From positions 1 to 25,620 of the forward strand of contig CAZTIH010000029.1 of NCBI GenBank assembly GCA_964613675.1: DNA of 25,620 bases, read 5' to 3'. Origin of the DNA: DAIUCA01 sp964613675. Its GTDB lineage: Bacteria; Pseudomonadota; Gammaproteobacteria; Competibacterales; Competibacteraceae. This document shows, one piece after another, positions 6,793-15,125 of the stretch. Numbering within the stretch: the stretch's first letter is position 1; every line of letters starts with the position of its first letter. A program made the translations under genes and the position numbers. A model generated the notes under the pieces. It did not search any database. It was not told the DNA's origin and was given only the letters and a program-made list of their open reading frames with translations.

Positions 6793-9700
6793 TTAATTCA
6801 CCCACCGTCGAGCATTGCGGAAAAGCTGCGCCCACGGACTCAATGGCCCCCATTCCGATGGCGCCCACGAGAATTGGGCCGTCCGAAAACACCGTTCGGG
6901 ATGGGGCATCATCACCGTCACGCGACCATCAATGTTGGTCAATGCCGTCGTGCCCAGCGGCGACCCATTGGGATTGAAGGGGTAATTTTCGGTCGCCTGG
7001 CCTTGTTCATCGACAAACCGCAACGGGATCAAATGCGCATCTAGGGCCTGTTGTGCAGTCGTTTCATCAGAAAATAAAGCCCGTCCTTCACCATGAGAGA
7101 CCACGATGGGCAACCGTGACCCCACTAAATCGGCAAACAAAATCGAGGGCGACGCCAGAACTTCTACATTCACCAGTCGCGCTTCAAACTGTTCACTGCG
7201 ATTGCGCACGAATTGGGGCCAATGGGTCGTACCGGGAATGATGGACTTCAGCGCGGTGAGCATTTGGCAACCGTTACAAATCCCAAGGGCAAACGTTTGC
7301 GGCGATTCCAAAAACTTCGCCAGTGAATCGCGGAGTCGAGGGTCAAATAAAATGCTTTTCGCCCACCCCTGGCCCGCCCCCAATACGTCGCCGTAGGAAA
7401 AGCCCCCGCACACAGCCAGCCCCACCACATCATCTAACGAACGGCGGTTGTCGAGCAGATCGGTCATGGTGATATCCACCGCGATAAAATCCGCCATCGT
7501 GAATGCGGCGGCCATCTCGTGATGCCCGTTCACGCCCTGTTCCCGCAAAATCGCCACCCGCGGTTTCGCCCCCTTGTTGATGAAAGGGGCTTGCCCTGCG
7601 ATTTGCGCGGTCGGCGTCATAAACGCCGTGACTTTGCGACGGTTCACCGCATCGTACGCCTCCGCCGCACAGTGAGGATCGTCCCGCCGCAACTGCATCT
7701 GATAGCTCAACGCCGACCAAATTTTTCGCAACATCGCGATGGGGGCCCCGTAAAGGCGTCGGCCCTGGTGTTGAATTTCAAAGCGATCGTGTGACGCGGG
7801 ACGGGCGATGGCGTGGGTACAGTGGGTCAAATGGTGCTTTTGCAACAGCGACTGTACTTCGGCGACCTGCGCGGGCTTGATCTGAATGACCCCACCCAGT
7901 TCTTCGCTAAACAGGGCGGCAAGGGCATCGCGTCCCAAGGGCGAAAGGTCCACATCGAGACCACACCCCGTCGTAAACGCCATTTCTAACAGGGTCACGC
8001 CTAAACCCCCGTCGCTACGGTCGTGGTAGGCCGCGAGATAGGGACGGGCTTCCCGTAAAAACCCATGAAAATTAATTAGATACTGCGGATCATCGAGATC
8101 GGGCGGGGTCGCCCCCAATTGACCGTACACCTGGGCCAACGACGATCCGCCTAGGCGATTTTGGCCGTGACCTAAGTCGATGAGCCACAAGGGCGCGTCC
8201 TCTTCGGGAAGGATTTCGGGCGTGAGGATTTGTCGGGCGTCTTTGAGCGGCGCAAAAGCCGTTGCCACCAAAGTTAAGGGACTGACCACGGTTTTGGCGG
8301 TCTCGTCGTCCTGCCAGCGCGTCTGCATGGACAACGAATCCTTCCCCACCGGAATCGCAATGCCCAAGGCCGGCGCCAGTTCCAGCCCGACCGCTTCGAC
8401 CGCCTCGAACAGTGCGACATCTTCACCCGGCCAGTGCAGGGCGGCCATCCAGTTCGCAGAAAGTTTGATGTCGTTTAGCGTTTCGACATTCGCCGCGAGC
8501 AAGTTGGTGATGGCTTCTGCCACCGCCAATCGGGCCGCCGCCGCCGCATCGAGCAGTGCGACCGGACTGCGTTCCCCCACCGCCATCGCTTCCCCGCCAA
8601 CGCCCGTGAAACTGTTGAAGGTTGCGGCACAATCGGCGGTCGGGATTTGGTACGGGCCGACGAATTGATCCCGCGCCGTCATCCCCCCCACCGAGCGGTC
8701 GCCAATGGTGATGAGAAAAGACTTGTCGGCCACGGTTGGAAATCGCAATACACGTTCAAGACTCTCGGCCAAATCAAGGGTTTGCGTATCGAAAGGGGAC
8801 GTCATTTGGGGCGTGCGATGGGCGTTTTGTTGCGGGAGAGGACGCTTGCCCAGTAACCAATCGAGGGGCAAATCCACAGGACGATTGTCGTATTGGGGAT
8901 CGTGAACCAAGAGTCGCCCCGAATCATCGCTGAACCCCAACACCGCTACAGGACAGCGTTCGCGTCGGCAAATCGCCAAAAAATCTGCCAAACCGCTGTG
9001 TTTTAGGGCAATGACATAGCGTTCTTGGGCTTCGTTACACCAGATTTCCATCGGCGACAGGGAAGGATCCGCACAGGGAATGGCCCGTAAATCAAGCCGT
9101 CCCCCACAGTAGCCACCATGCAACAACTCGGGAATGGCATTGGCCAACCCGCCTGCCCCCACATCGTGAATCGACAAAATCGGATTGGTCGTACCGCGTT
9201 GCCAACAGGCGTCGATGACCTCTTGGGCACGCCGTTCCATTTCCGGGTTGTCCCGTTGAACCGATGCGAAATCCAATGCCTGTGAACTGGTGCCACTGGT
9301 CTGGCTTGACGCCGCACCGCCCCCCAATCCAATCAACAGGGCCGGTCCCCCCAGAACGACAATCGGCGATTGGGGCGGAATGTCCTGCTTTTGAATGTGT
9401 TCGGGACGGATATTGCCTAGCCCCCCCGCCAACATGATGGGCTTGTGAAACCCGCGTGCCACGAGGGGGGATTCGGGAAGTTTTGTCTCCCGAGGGATGA
9501 GCACAGGCGTCTCAAAGGTGCGGAAAAATCCCGCCAAATTCGGTCGTCCAAATTCGTTGTTGAACGCAGCAGCGCCTATCGGCCCGTCTCGCATGATGGT
9601 GAAGGGCGACGCTAAATGTTTAGGCTGCCCGATGCCGTCCCGTTCCCACGGCTGCAAATCGTCGGTTAACCGCAGGTGGCTCGTGCAAAACCCCACCAGT

Positions 9701-10653
9701 CCCGCCTTGGGTTTTGCGCCTAACCCGGTCGCTGCCCCATCCCGAATTTCCCCCCCTGCTCCCGTCGCGGCGCCCGCAAACGGGGAAATGGCTGTGGGAT
9801 GATTATGAGTTTCGACTTTAATTACGAGCGGGGCGCGTTCGGTATGCCAAGCGTAAATCCCCGTTTCGGGATCGGGCCAAAACCGCTGGGCCTCGTAACC
9901 CGCAATGACGGCACCATTGTCTTGATAGGCCGACAGCACATTGTGGGGATGTTGCGCGTAAGTATGTTTAATCATGGCAAACAGCGAATGGGGCTGTTCA
10001 ATGCCGTCGATGGCCCAGGGACGATTAAATGTCTTGTGGCGACAGTGTTCCGAATTGGCTTGGGCGAACATCATGAGTTCGGCATCAGTGGGTTGACGAC
10101 CGAATTGGGCGTACCCCGTTGCCAGATACGCTAATTCGTCCGGCGCTAATCCCAAACCGAGGGTTGTATTGAGTTGGGCTAATTCGGCCCATTCGCGCCC
10201 AATCCACTGCAAGGGTTTTGGCGAAACGGTCGGGGTTAAATCGGCTTCGGTGACGTCGCCCCAAAACAGGCTTTCCGTCATGGGATCGTAAAAATACTCG
10301 GCCACCGTTAACTGCGCTTCGGGCGTTAATTCGACATCCAGCTCATAACGCACCCCACGAGTCAATTGCGTCAATGACAGTCCACACCGCTGCGCAATCT
10401 CTAGGGCTTTCGACGACCAGGGGGAAAGCGTGCCTTGGCGTGGCATCACCGTTAACGACGCCCCAATCCAGGGCAATCCATCGCCTAATAACCGCCGTAG
10501 TTTGTCCCTCAGCGGGGGAGGGACCTCAGGCGCGTAGTGGTAAACAAATTGGCTTTGAAGGGTCGTGAGGCGAGGGATTACCCCGCGGAGTTTGTCGCAT
10601 AACTGCTGCGTTCTGAAGCGCGACAACGCGACGGTTCCAGATAAAAACGGCAT
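6793..10653 (-). CDS. purL: Phosphoribosylformylglycinamidine synthase (large PurL)
   Basis: Fourth step of de novo purine synthesis: FGAR plus glutamine plus ATP gives FGAM. 1286 residues, the large single-chain form typical of Gammaproteobacteria (about 1295 in E. coli). In order: an N-terminal linker domain, the FGAM synthetase core with VETHNHPTAISPFAGAATGA (about 280), the central HDVGAGGLANAIPELLHGG region, a second AIRS-like half, and a C-terminal class I glutaminase with the nucleophile in GICNGCQML (near residue 1125) and the His-Glu pair in PHPER (about 1251-1253). There are no frame breaks. It is the fourth gene of a minus-strand run nnr-tsaE-copD-like-purL, 81 bases after its neighbour. 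Confidence 0.97.
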   Translation of the reverse strand: MPFLSGTVALSRFRTQQLCDKLRGVIPRLTTLQSQFVYHYAPEVPPPLRDKLRRLLGDGLPWIGASLTVMPRQGTLSPWSSKALEIAQRCGLSLTQLTRGVRYELDVELTPEAQLTVAEYFYDPMTESLFWGDVTEADLTPTVSPKPLQWIGREWAELAQLNTTLGLGLAPDELAYLATGYAQFGRQPTDAELMMFAQANSEHCRHKTFNRPWAIDGIEQPHSLFAMIKHTYAQHPHNVLSAYQDNGAVIAGYEAQRFWPDPETGIYAWHTERAPLVIKVETHNHPTAISPFAGAATGAGGEIRDGAATGLGAKPKAGLVGFCTSHLRLTDDLQPWERDGIGQPKHLASPFTIMRDGPIGAAAFNNEFGRPNLAGFFRTFETPVLIPRETKLPESPLVARGFHKPIMLAGGLGNIRPEHIQKQDIPPQSPIVVLGGPALLIGLGGGAASSQTSGTSSQALDFASVQRDNPEMERRAQEVIDACWQRGTTNPILSIHDVGAGGLANAIPELLHGGYCGGRLDLRAIPCADPSLSPMEIWCNEAQERYVIALKHSGLADFLAICRRERCPVAVLGFSDDSGRLLVHDPQYDNRPVDLPLDWLLGKRPLPQQNAHRTPQMTSPFDTQTLDLAESLERVLRFPTVADKSFLITIGDRSVGGMTARDQFVGPYQIPTADCAATFNSFTGVGGEAMAVGERSPVALLDAAAAARLAVAEAITNLLAANVETLNDIKLSANWMAALHWPGEDVALFEAVEAVGLELAPALGIAIPVGKDSLSMQTRWQDDETAKTVVSPLTLVATAFAPLKDARQILTPEILPEEDAPLWLIDLGHGQNRLGGSSLAQVYGQLGATPPDLDDPQYLINFHGFLREARPYLAAYHDRSDGGLGVTLLEMAFTTGCGLDVDLSPLGRDALAALFSEELGGVIQIKPAQVAEVQSLLQKHHLTHCTHAIARPASHDRFEIQHQGRRLYGAPIAMLRKIWSALSYQMQLRRDDPHCAAEAYDAVNRRKVTAFMTPTAQIAGQAPFINKGAKPRVAILREQGVNGHHEMAAAFTMADFIAVDITMTDLLDNRRSLDDVVGLAVCGGFSYGDVLGAGQGWAKSILFDPRLRDSLAKFLESPQTFALGICNGCQMLTALKSIIPGTTHWPQFVRNRSEQFEARLVNVEVLASPSILFADLVGSRLPIVVSHGEGRALFSDETTAQQALDAHLIPLRFVDEQGQATENYPFNPNGSPLGTTALTNIDGRVTVMMPHPERCFRTAQFSWAPSEWGPLSPWAQLFRNARRWVN

Positions 10654-10734
10654 GGGGAAATCCTACAGCGGATCAAAAATAGGACGTTCATCCTATCCCA
10701 AACCCCCCGTGCCCCACGCAAGCCCTGTGTGAGG

Positions 10735-11196
10735 CTAGTAAAACCAGCGAGGTCCCGCTAACCCGATGGCCGAAATTGCCGCCACAAGTAACGCATTCAC
10801 CAGCATCAACTTATACATCTGTTGAAATTGACGCTCCGCCAGCTCCCAAGACTCGTTTGCCACCGCCCGACAAAACCGTTTGTAAGGCGTAAAGTAGATG
10901 TGAAGAAAGGCCGCCATCGTCAGTAAGCCCCCGCCGTGCATCAACCCGATGTAAAGCGGCGCTTTGAACCCGCCAAAATACGCAAACATCATGTGGTAGC
11001 CACTCAGCAAGACAATCACGATTGCGCCGAGAATCCACGGAAACGCGATGCCTAAGAATCGGTGCCACCCCTTAAGGCGCTCAGTGGACGAAACCGTCGC
11101 CAACACCGTGGGCAACATCGCCCCCGAAATCAACAAAATGCCAAACCAGATAAAGGCCGCAAAGGCATGTAAAACCGTGCTGATGCCCCAAACCAT
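10735..11196 (-). CDS. CopD-like four-helix membrane protein
   Basis: 153 residues with four hydrophobic segments (about 5-27, 45-70, 78-98, 128-148). Membrane-embedded or membrane-edge histidines stand out: VLHAFAAF, SGYHMMFAYFGG, GLMHGGGLL and AAFLHIYFTP. This pattern matches the CopD/DUF2269-like family of small integral membrane proteins, some of which are linked to copper or haem. The histidines could be metal or haem ligands, which is inference. It lies 10 bases after tsaE and 81 before purL on the same strand. No copper genes are nearby. It ends in TAG. Confidence 0.65.
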   Translation of the reverse strand: MVWGISTVLHAFAAFIWFGILLISGAMLPTVLATVSSTERLKGWHRFLGIAFPWILGAIVIVLLSGYHMMFAYFGGFKAPLYIGLMHGGGLLTMAAFLHIYFTPYKRFCRAVANESWELAERQFQQMYKLMLVNALLVAAISAIGLAGPRWFY

Positions 11197-11206
11197 ACGG
11201 GTAACC

Positions 11207-11701
11207 TCATTCTTTTAAGTGTGATTGAACCGAGCCGCGCCGTGACTCGACCGAAAAGTCCGCCAGCCGCGTTGCCCACCGCCCCCTTAAGAAGGCCACA
11301 CGGCCCGAGGATTCAACTAAACCCATTTCAATCCCTAAATCGCCCTGGGGTAACACCCCCTCGCCGCGTTCGGGCCATTCCACCAAAAGGAGCGCGTTTT
11401 CTGCCAACCAATCCCGTAACCCCAACGCTTCGAGTTCCCACGGATCATTCAAGCGATACAAGTCAAGGTGATAGACCGGAATAGGCCCATCGTACGGTTC
11501 CACCAAACTGTATGTGGGACTTTTGATCGTGCCGCGCACCCCCAACGCCCGTAACCACGCCCGAATCAGGGTCGTTTTGCCCGCCCCTAAGTCGCCCGAG
11601 ACATGAACACAGCCCGATTGCGTACAAGATTGGGCGAGGAAGGTGGCAAATCGCTGGGTCGCTGCTTCATCGGGGAGGTCGATTTTGTGGACGGTGTTCA
11701 T
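11207..11701 (-). CDS. tsaE: tRNA t6A synthesis ATPase TsaE
   Basis: P-loop protein of the TsaBDE complex, which makes N6-threonylcarbamoyladenosine at position 37 of ANN-decoding tRNAs. 164 residues, about normal. Walker A is GDLGAGKTTL (about 37-46). The family block SPTYSLVEPYDG and the YHLDLYRL strand follow, then LLLVEWPERG. Its ATG overlaps the nnr stop as ATGA (11698-11701), the usual translational coupling. The nnr-tsaE order is as in E. coli, but the amidase gene that often follows is replaced by the CopD-like gene. Confidence 0.95.
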   Translation of the reverse strand: MNTVHKIDLPDEAATQRFATFLAQSCTQSGCVHVSGDLGAGKTTLIRAWLRALGVRGTIKSPTYSLVEPYDGPIPVYHLDLYRLNDPWELEALGLRDWLAENALLLVEWPERGEGVLPQGDLGIEMGLVESSGRVAFLRGRWATRLADFSVESRRGSVQSHLKE

Positions 11702-13161
11702 GGGTTAGCGACCTGCCGTAGGTAGGGAAGTAGGTCCGTTGCCAACAGGCCCCGTTCACCCGATTGGGCCGCCAAATCCCCCGCGTGCACGTGCAACCCC
11801 GCCCCCAAACGCGCCGCCGTAGGCAAATCAAAACCCTGGGCAATCAACCCGGCAATCACCCCAGTCAACACATCGCCCATCCCCCCCGTCGCCATGCCCG
11901 GATTGCCCCCCTGCAATACAAAGGGCGGTTGGTCACCGGTTTGGATCAAAGTGCCCGCGCCCTTCAGCAGCACCGTACCGCCAAATTGTCGCGCCAATTC
12001 CGCCACTGCTGACCGTCGATCGCGTTCGATTTGCGCCGCCTGGGTACACAATAAACGCCCCGCCTCCCCTGAATGCGGCGTCAACACCCACTGATTGCGG
12101 TGACCAGGGGAAGTCGCCAAAAAATTGAGCCCGTCCGCATCGAGAACGACGGGCAGATCTGTGGACAACCCTTTCTCAAACAACCCCTGTCCCCAGGCGC
12201 CTTGACCTAATCCCGGGCCGAGGGCCACGACCGTCGCTCGCGCCAACAACCCATCTAAATCGCTCGGCGACGACACCCCCTTCACCATCAACGTAGGTTG
12301 AACACTTAAAAGGGTGGCCGCGTGCGCAGGATGGGTAGCGATACTCACCAGGCCCGCCCCCACCCTTGCCGCCGCCATCCCGCAAAGCAACGCCGCACCG
12401 CCCATGCCATCGTCGCCGCCAATGACTAATACATGACCAAAATGACCCTTGTGGGCGTGACGCAGCCGTGGACTGAGTTGGGAAACGAGATCGGTTCCTC
12501 CATCGAGATAAGCCACCGGTGGAAACGCCGCGTTGGGAATCACGCCCAAATCGGCCAACGCAACGGTTCCGCTATAGGTTGGCCCTTGTCCCGTAAACAA
12601 CCCCACCTTGCGCGCAATGAAACACAGGGTTGAATCGGCTTTCACTGCCGTCCCAAGCACGGTTCCCGTATCGGCCTGTAGCCCCGAGGGAATGTCCAAC
12701 GCGAAAATGGGACGCCCCGATGTGTTTAACGACTCAATGGCCAGTGCTGCGACTCCCGTCACGGGGCGATCGAGACCGATGCCAAAAATCGCGTCGATCA
12801 GCAAATCAAATGCCGAAAACGAGACGGTTTCGTCAAACGGTGCCATGACCACCCCATTTGTCGCGGCGGTCTGGGCCGCTAAAGCCGCATCGTGACGGAG
12901 CTGTTCTGGGGGCGTAAGCCAAAATAGGCGTGTTTTAATGCCGCAACGGTGTAAAAGCTGTGCCACTAAATAACCGTCTCCCCCATTATTCCCGCCGCCA
13001 CACACCACGGCCGCCGATTTAAGGTGGGGATAATGGGTTTGGATATGAGCCAATGCCGCCCACCCCGCCCGACTCATCAACTCAAATCCCGCGATCCCGT
13101 CGGCGATGGCCGCTTGATCTATAGCGTACACTTGGGCCGCAGAATATAGAGAAATCAACAT
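11698..13161 (-). CDS. nnr: Bifunctional NAD(P)HX epimerase/dehydratase
   Basis: Repairs hydrated NAD(P)H: an N-terminal epimerase interconverts R- and S-NAD(P)HX, and a C-terminal ADP-dependent dehydratase restores NAD(P)H. 487 residues from the start chosen here, MLISLYSAAQVYAIDQAA. An upstream in-frame ATG at 13314 would add 51 residues with no family similarity, lying inside queG. Epimerase motif: VVCGGGNNGGDGYLVAQLL. Dehydratase motifs: GHVLVIGGDDGMGGAALL, VALGPGLGQG, VLLKGAGTLI and GNPGMATGGMGDVLTG. The start ATG (13161-13159) shares the palindrome CATG with the queG start, so both 5' leaders lie inside the opposite gene. A weak CAGG precedes it. It is coupled to tsaE downstream. Confidence 0.95.
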   Translation of the reverse strand: MLISLYSAAQVYAIDQAAIADGIAGFELMSRAGWAALAHIQTHYPHLKSAAVVCGGGNNGGDGYLVAQLLHRCGIKTRLFWLTPPEQLRHDAALAAQTAATNGVVMAPFDETVSFSAFDLLIDAIFGIGLDRPVTGVAALAIESLNTSGRPIFALDIPSGLQADTGTVLGTAVKADSTLCFIARKVGLFTGQGPTYSGTVALADLGVIPNAAFPPVAYLDGGTDLVSQLSPRLRHAHKGHFGHVLVIGGDDGMGGAALLCGMAAARVGAGLVSIATHPAHAATLLSVQPTLMVKGVSSPSDLDGLLARATVVALGPGLGQGAWGQGLFEKGLSTDLPVVLDADGLNFLATSPGHRNQWVLTPHSGEAGRLLCTQAAQIERDRRSAVAELARQFGGTVLLKGAGTLIQTGDQPPFVLQGGNPGMATGGMGDVLTGVIAGLIAQGFDLPTAARLGAGLHVHAGDLAAQSGERGLLATDLLPYLRQVANP

Positions 13162-14320
13162 GTTAGACCTGTTCGATTTAGCCCAAAAAATCAAAGTATT
13201 GGGGGGCACACTGGGATTTGAAAGCGTTGGGATCAGCGACGTCGATCTCCGTGCCCACGAACCGAAGTTCATGGCGTGGCTGGCGCAACAGTTCCACGGT
13301 GAAATGGGGTACATGGCCCGTTATGGTCTCAACCGCTGTCGGCCCGATGCAATTTGGCCGGGCACTTTGCGGGTGATTTCAGTACGGCTGAATTACTTCG
13401 TCGAGGGGCAACAATCGCCGTTCACCAGCCTAGCAAGCCCCGATCAGGCCTACATTTCGCGTTACGCCCTCGGTCGGGACTATCACAAAGTGTTACGGAC
13501 AAAATTGTGGCAGTTTGCCGAACAAATCCGCGTTCACTTCCCATCGTTAAAGGAGCGGGTTTTCGTGGATACCGGGCCGTTGTTAGAAAAAGCGCTGGCG
13601 GAAAAGGCAGGGTTAGGGTGGATTGGCAAACACACCAATCTGCTGCATTCCAAAGCAGGCTCTTGGTTCTTTTTAGGGGAAATTTTGGTGGACATTCCTT
13701 TACCCGTCGATCGCCCTGTGAACAATCATTGTGGTGCTTGTCGGGCCTGTTTAGACATTTGCCCCACCCGCGCCCTGGTTGCGCCCTACCAACTCGATGC
13801 ACGGCGGTGTTTGGCCTATCTCAACATCGAGCTTTTTGGCCCCATTCCGTTGGAATTTCGGCGGGCGATGGGCAATCGCATTTATGGATGTGATGACTGC
13901 CAGTTGATTTGTCCGTGGAATCGCTTTGCCCAAGCGACACAGGTGGCTGATTTCATCCCACGTCATCAACTAGATCGGGCGACGTTGCTCGATTTATTCG
14001 CGTGGACCGAAGTCGATTTTCAACAAAAACTGGCCGGGTCGCCGATTTATCGTTTGGGATACGAACGCTGGTTGCGCAACCTCGCTGTGGCCTTGGGCAA
14101 CGCGCCGTTTCACCCTACCCTTGGTGCCGCATTACAAGACAAATTGGGCCATTTCGGAGAACTGGTCGATGAGCACATTCGGTGGGCGCTACAAGAACAG
14201 CATCGAAAACGCGAAGGGGTCCCCGTCCAGGACGCCCTCGCCGTGTACGCCCAACAACAACACGCTCATCTTCTCCATCATCTCCAAGTCAAACGGGGAG
14301 TTCATTGTGGTACAGCTTAA
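13160..14320 (+). CDS. queG: Epoxyqueuosine reductase
   Basis: Cobalamin- and iron-sulphur-dependent enzyme that reduces epoxyqueuosine to queuosine in tRNA. 386 residues, similar to E. coli QueG (about 379). N-terminus MLDLFDLAQKIKVLGG fits the family. The cobalamin-binding core includes YALGRDYHKVLR and FVDTGPLLEKALAEKAGLGW with the likely catalytic Asp. Two [4Fe-4S] clusters are shown by CGACRACLDICPTRAL (about 193-208) and CDDCQLICPWN (about 250-260). The C-terminal HEAT-like part has RWLRNLAVALGNAP. The ATG lies in the CATG shared with nnr, and the TAA lies in TTAA (14317-14320) shared with the bamD stop. Confidence 0.97.
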   Translation: MLDLFDLAQKIKVLGGTLGFESVGISDVDLRAHEPKFMAWLAQQFHGEMGYMARYGLNRCRPDAIWPGTLRVISVRLNYFVEGQQSPFTSLASPDQAYISRYALGRDYHKVLRTKLWQFAEQIRVHFPSLKERVFVDTGPLLEKALAEKAGLGWIGKHTNLLHSKAGSWFFLGEILVDIPLPVDRPVNNHCGACRACLDICPTRALVAPYQLDARRCLAYLNIELFGPIPLEFRRAMGNRIYGCDDCQLICPWNRFAQATQVADFIPRHQLDRATLLDLFAWTEVDFQQKLAGSPIYRLGYERWLRNLAVALGNAPFHPTLGAALQDKLGHFGELVDEHIRWALQEQHRKREGVPVQDALAVYAQQQHAHLLHHLQVKRGVHCGTA

Positions 14321-15123
14321 CGACTGGCCTGCCGAGGATCTCCAAGGCGTTGCCGTAGCTCGGTTAAGTGGGGTGAATCGGGCGCATTGAGTTCGAGGAC
14401 ACGAAAACTGTCGCGGGCACGTTCGGGTAAAGACATCGCAAGAAATGCGCGAGTCATCAACGCCAACGCATCCAACGCGGCCGGGGTTTTAGAGTACTTC
14501 TCGACGACCTGACTGGCCCGATTCGCCGCCGCTAAATAAGCCCCCCGACGGTAGTAAAAATCGGCAATGCGATACTCATAACGCGCGACGGTATTGCGCA
14601 AATAAATCATTCGCTGGCGGGCATCATCGGCATAACGACTGTCGGGAAAGCGGTTGACCAGTTCGCCAAAATCGCTAAACGCCTGCTGAACCAAGGCCGT
14701 ATCAGTGGTTTCGGGATCGGTGGGCATAATGCGGGCGGCAATCGAGTTACGGCCCCGCTGAAAGTTGACCACACCCTTCATGTAGTAGGCATAATCCACG
14801 AAGGGATGGCGTGGATGGATGCGAATAAACCGATCCGCCGCCGCCACCGCCAAAGCCGGTTCACCATCGAGATGATGGGTATGAATGAGATCGAGTTGGG
14901 CTTGTTGGGCATGAACGCCGAAGGGGTAACGAGCCTGAACCCGCTCAAAATACTTAATCGCTTCCGCATAATTGCCACTGCGCAACTGCTCACGACCTTC
15001 ATCGTATAACTGTTCCGCTGACCAAGTGAGCGTGGGATCCTCCGTCGTTAAAAGTCCACTGCACGCGCTTAAACCGACCAGCAGTAACCACACACTCACG
15101 TCACGATAATTCGGTAATTTCAT
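14317..15123 (-). CDS. bamD: Outer-membrane assembly lipoprotein BamD
   Basis: Essential lipoprotein of the BAM complex, which folds beta-barrel proteins into the outer membrane. 268 residues from MKLPNYRDVSV. An upstream ATG at 15255 would add 44 unrelated residues. Met at 15132 is another minor option. The signal peptide ends in lipobox LSAC, followed by a TPR array starting with QLYDEGREQLRSGNYAEAIKYFERVQ. Family marks are YPFGVHAQQAQLDLI and the RFPDSRYADDARQRM segment. No strong ribosome site is visible. It is divergent from rluD with only two bases between the ATGs, as for the E. coli bamD/rluD pair in orientation. Its stop codon overlaps that of queG. Confidence 0.95.
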   Translation of the reverse strand: MKLPNYRDVSVWLLLVGLSACSGLLTTEDPTLTWSAEQLYDEGREQLRSGNYAEAIKYFERVQARYPFGVHAQQAQLDLIHTHHLDGEPALAVAAADRFIRIHPRHPFVDYAYYMKGVVNFQRGRNSIAARIMPTDPETTDTALVQQAFSDFGELVNRFPDSRYADDARQRMIYLRNTVARYEYRIADFYYRRGAYLAAANRASQVVEKYSKTPAALDALALMTRAFLAMSLPERARDSFRVLELNAPDSPHLTELRQRLGDPRQASR

Positions 15124-15125
15124 CA

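Noticed and set aside
13162..13314. Upstream ATG for nnr at 13314
   Set aside because: The extra 51 residues show no family similarity and are entirely antisense to queG.
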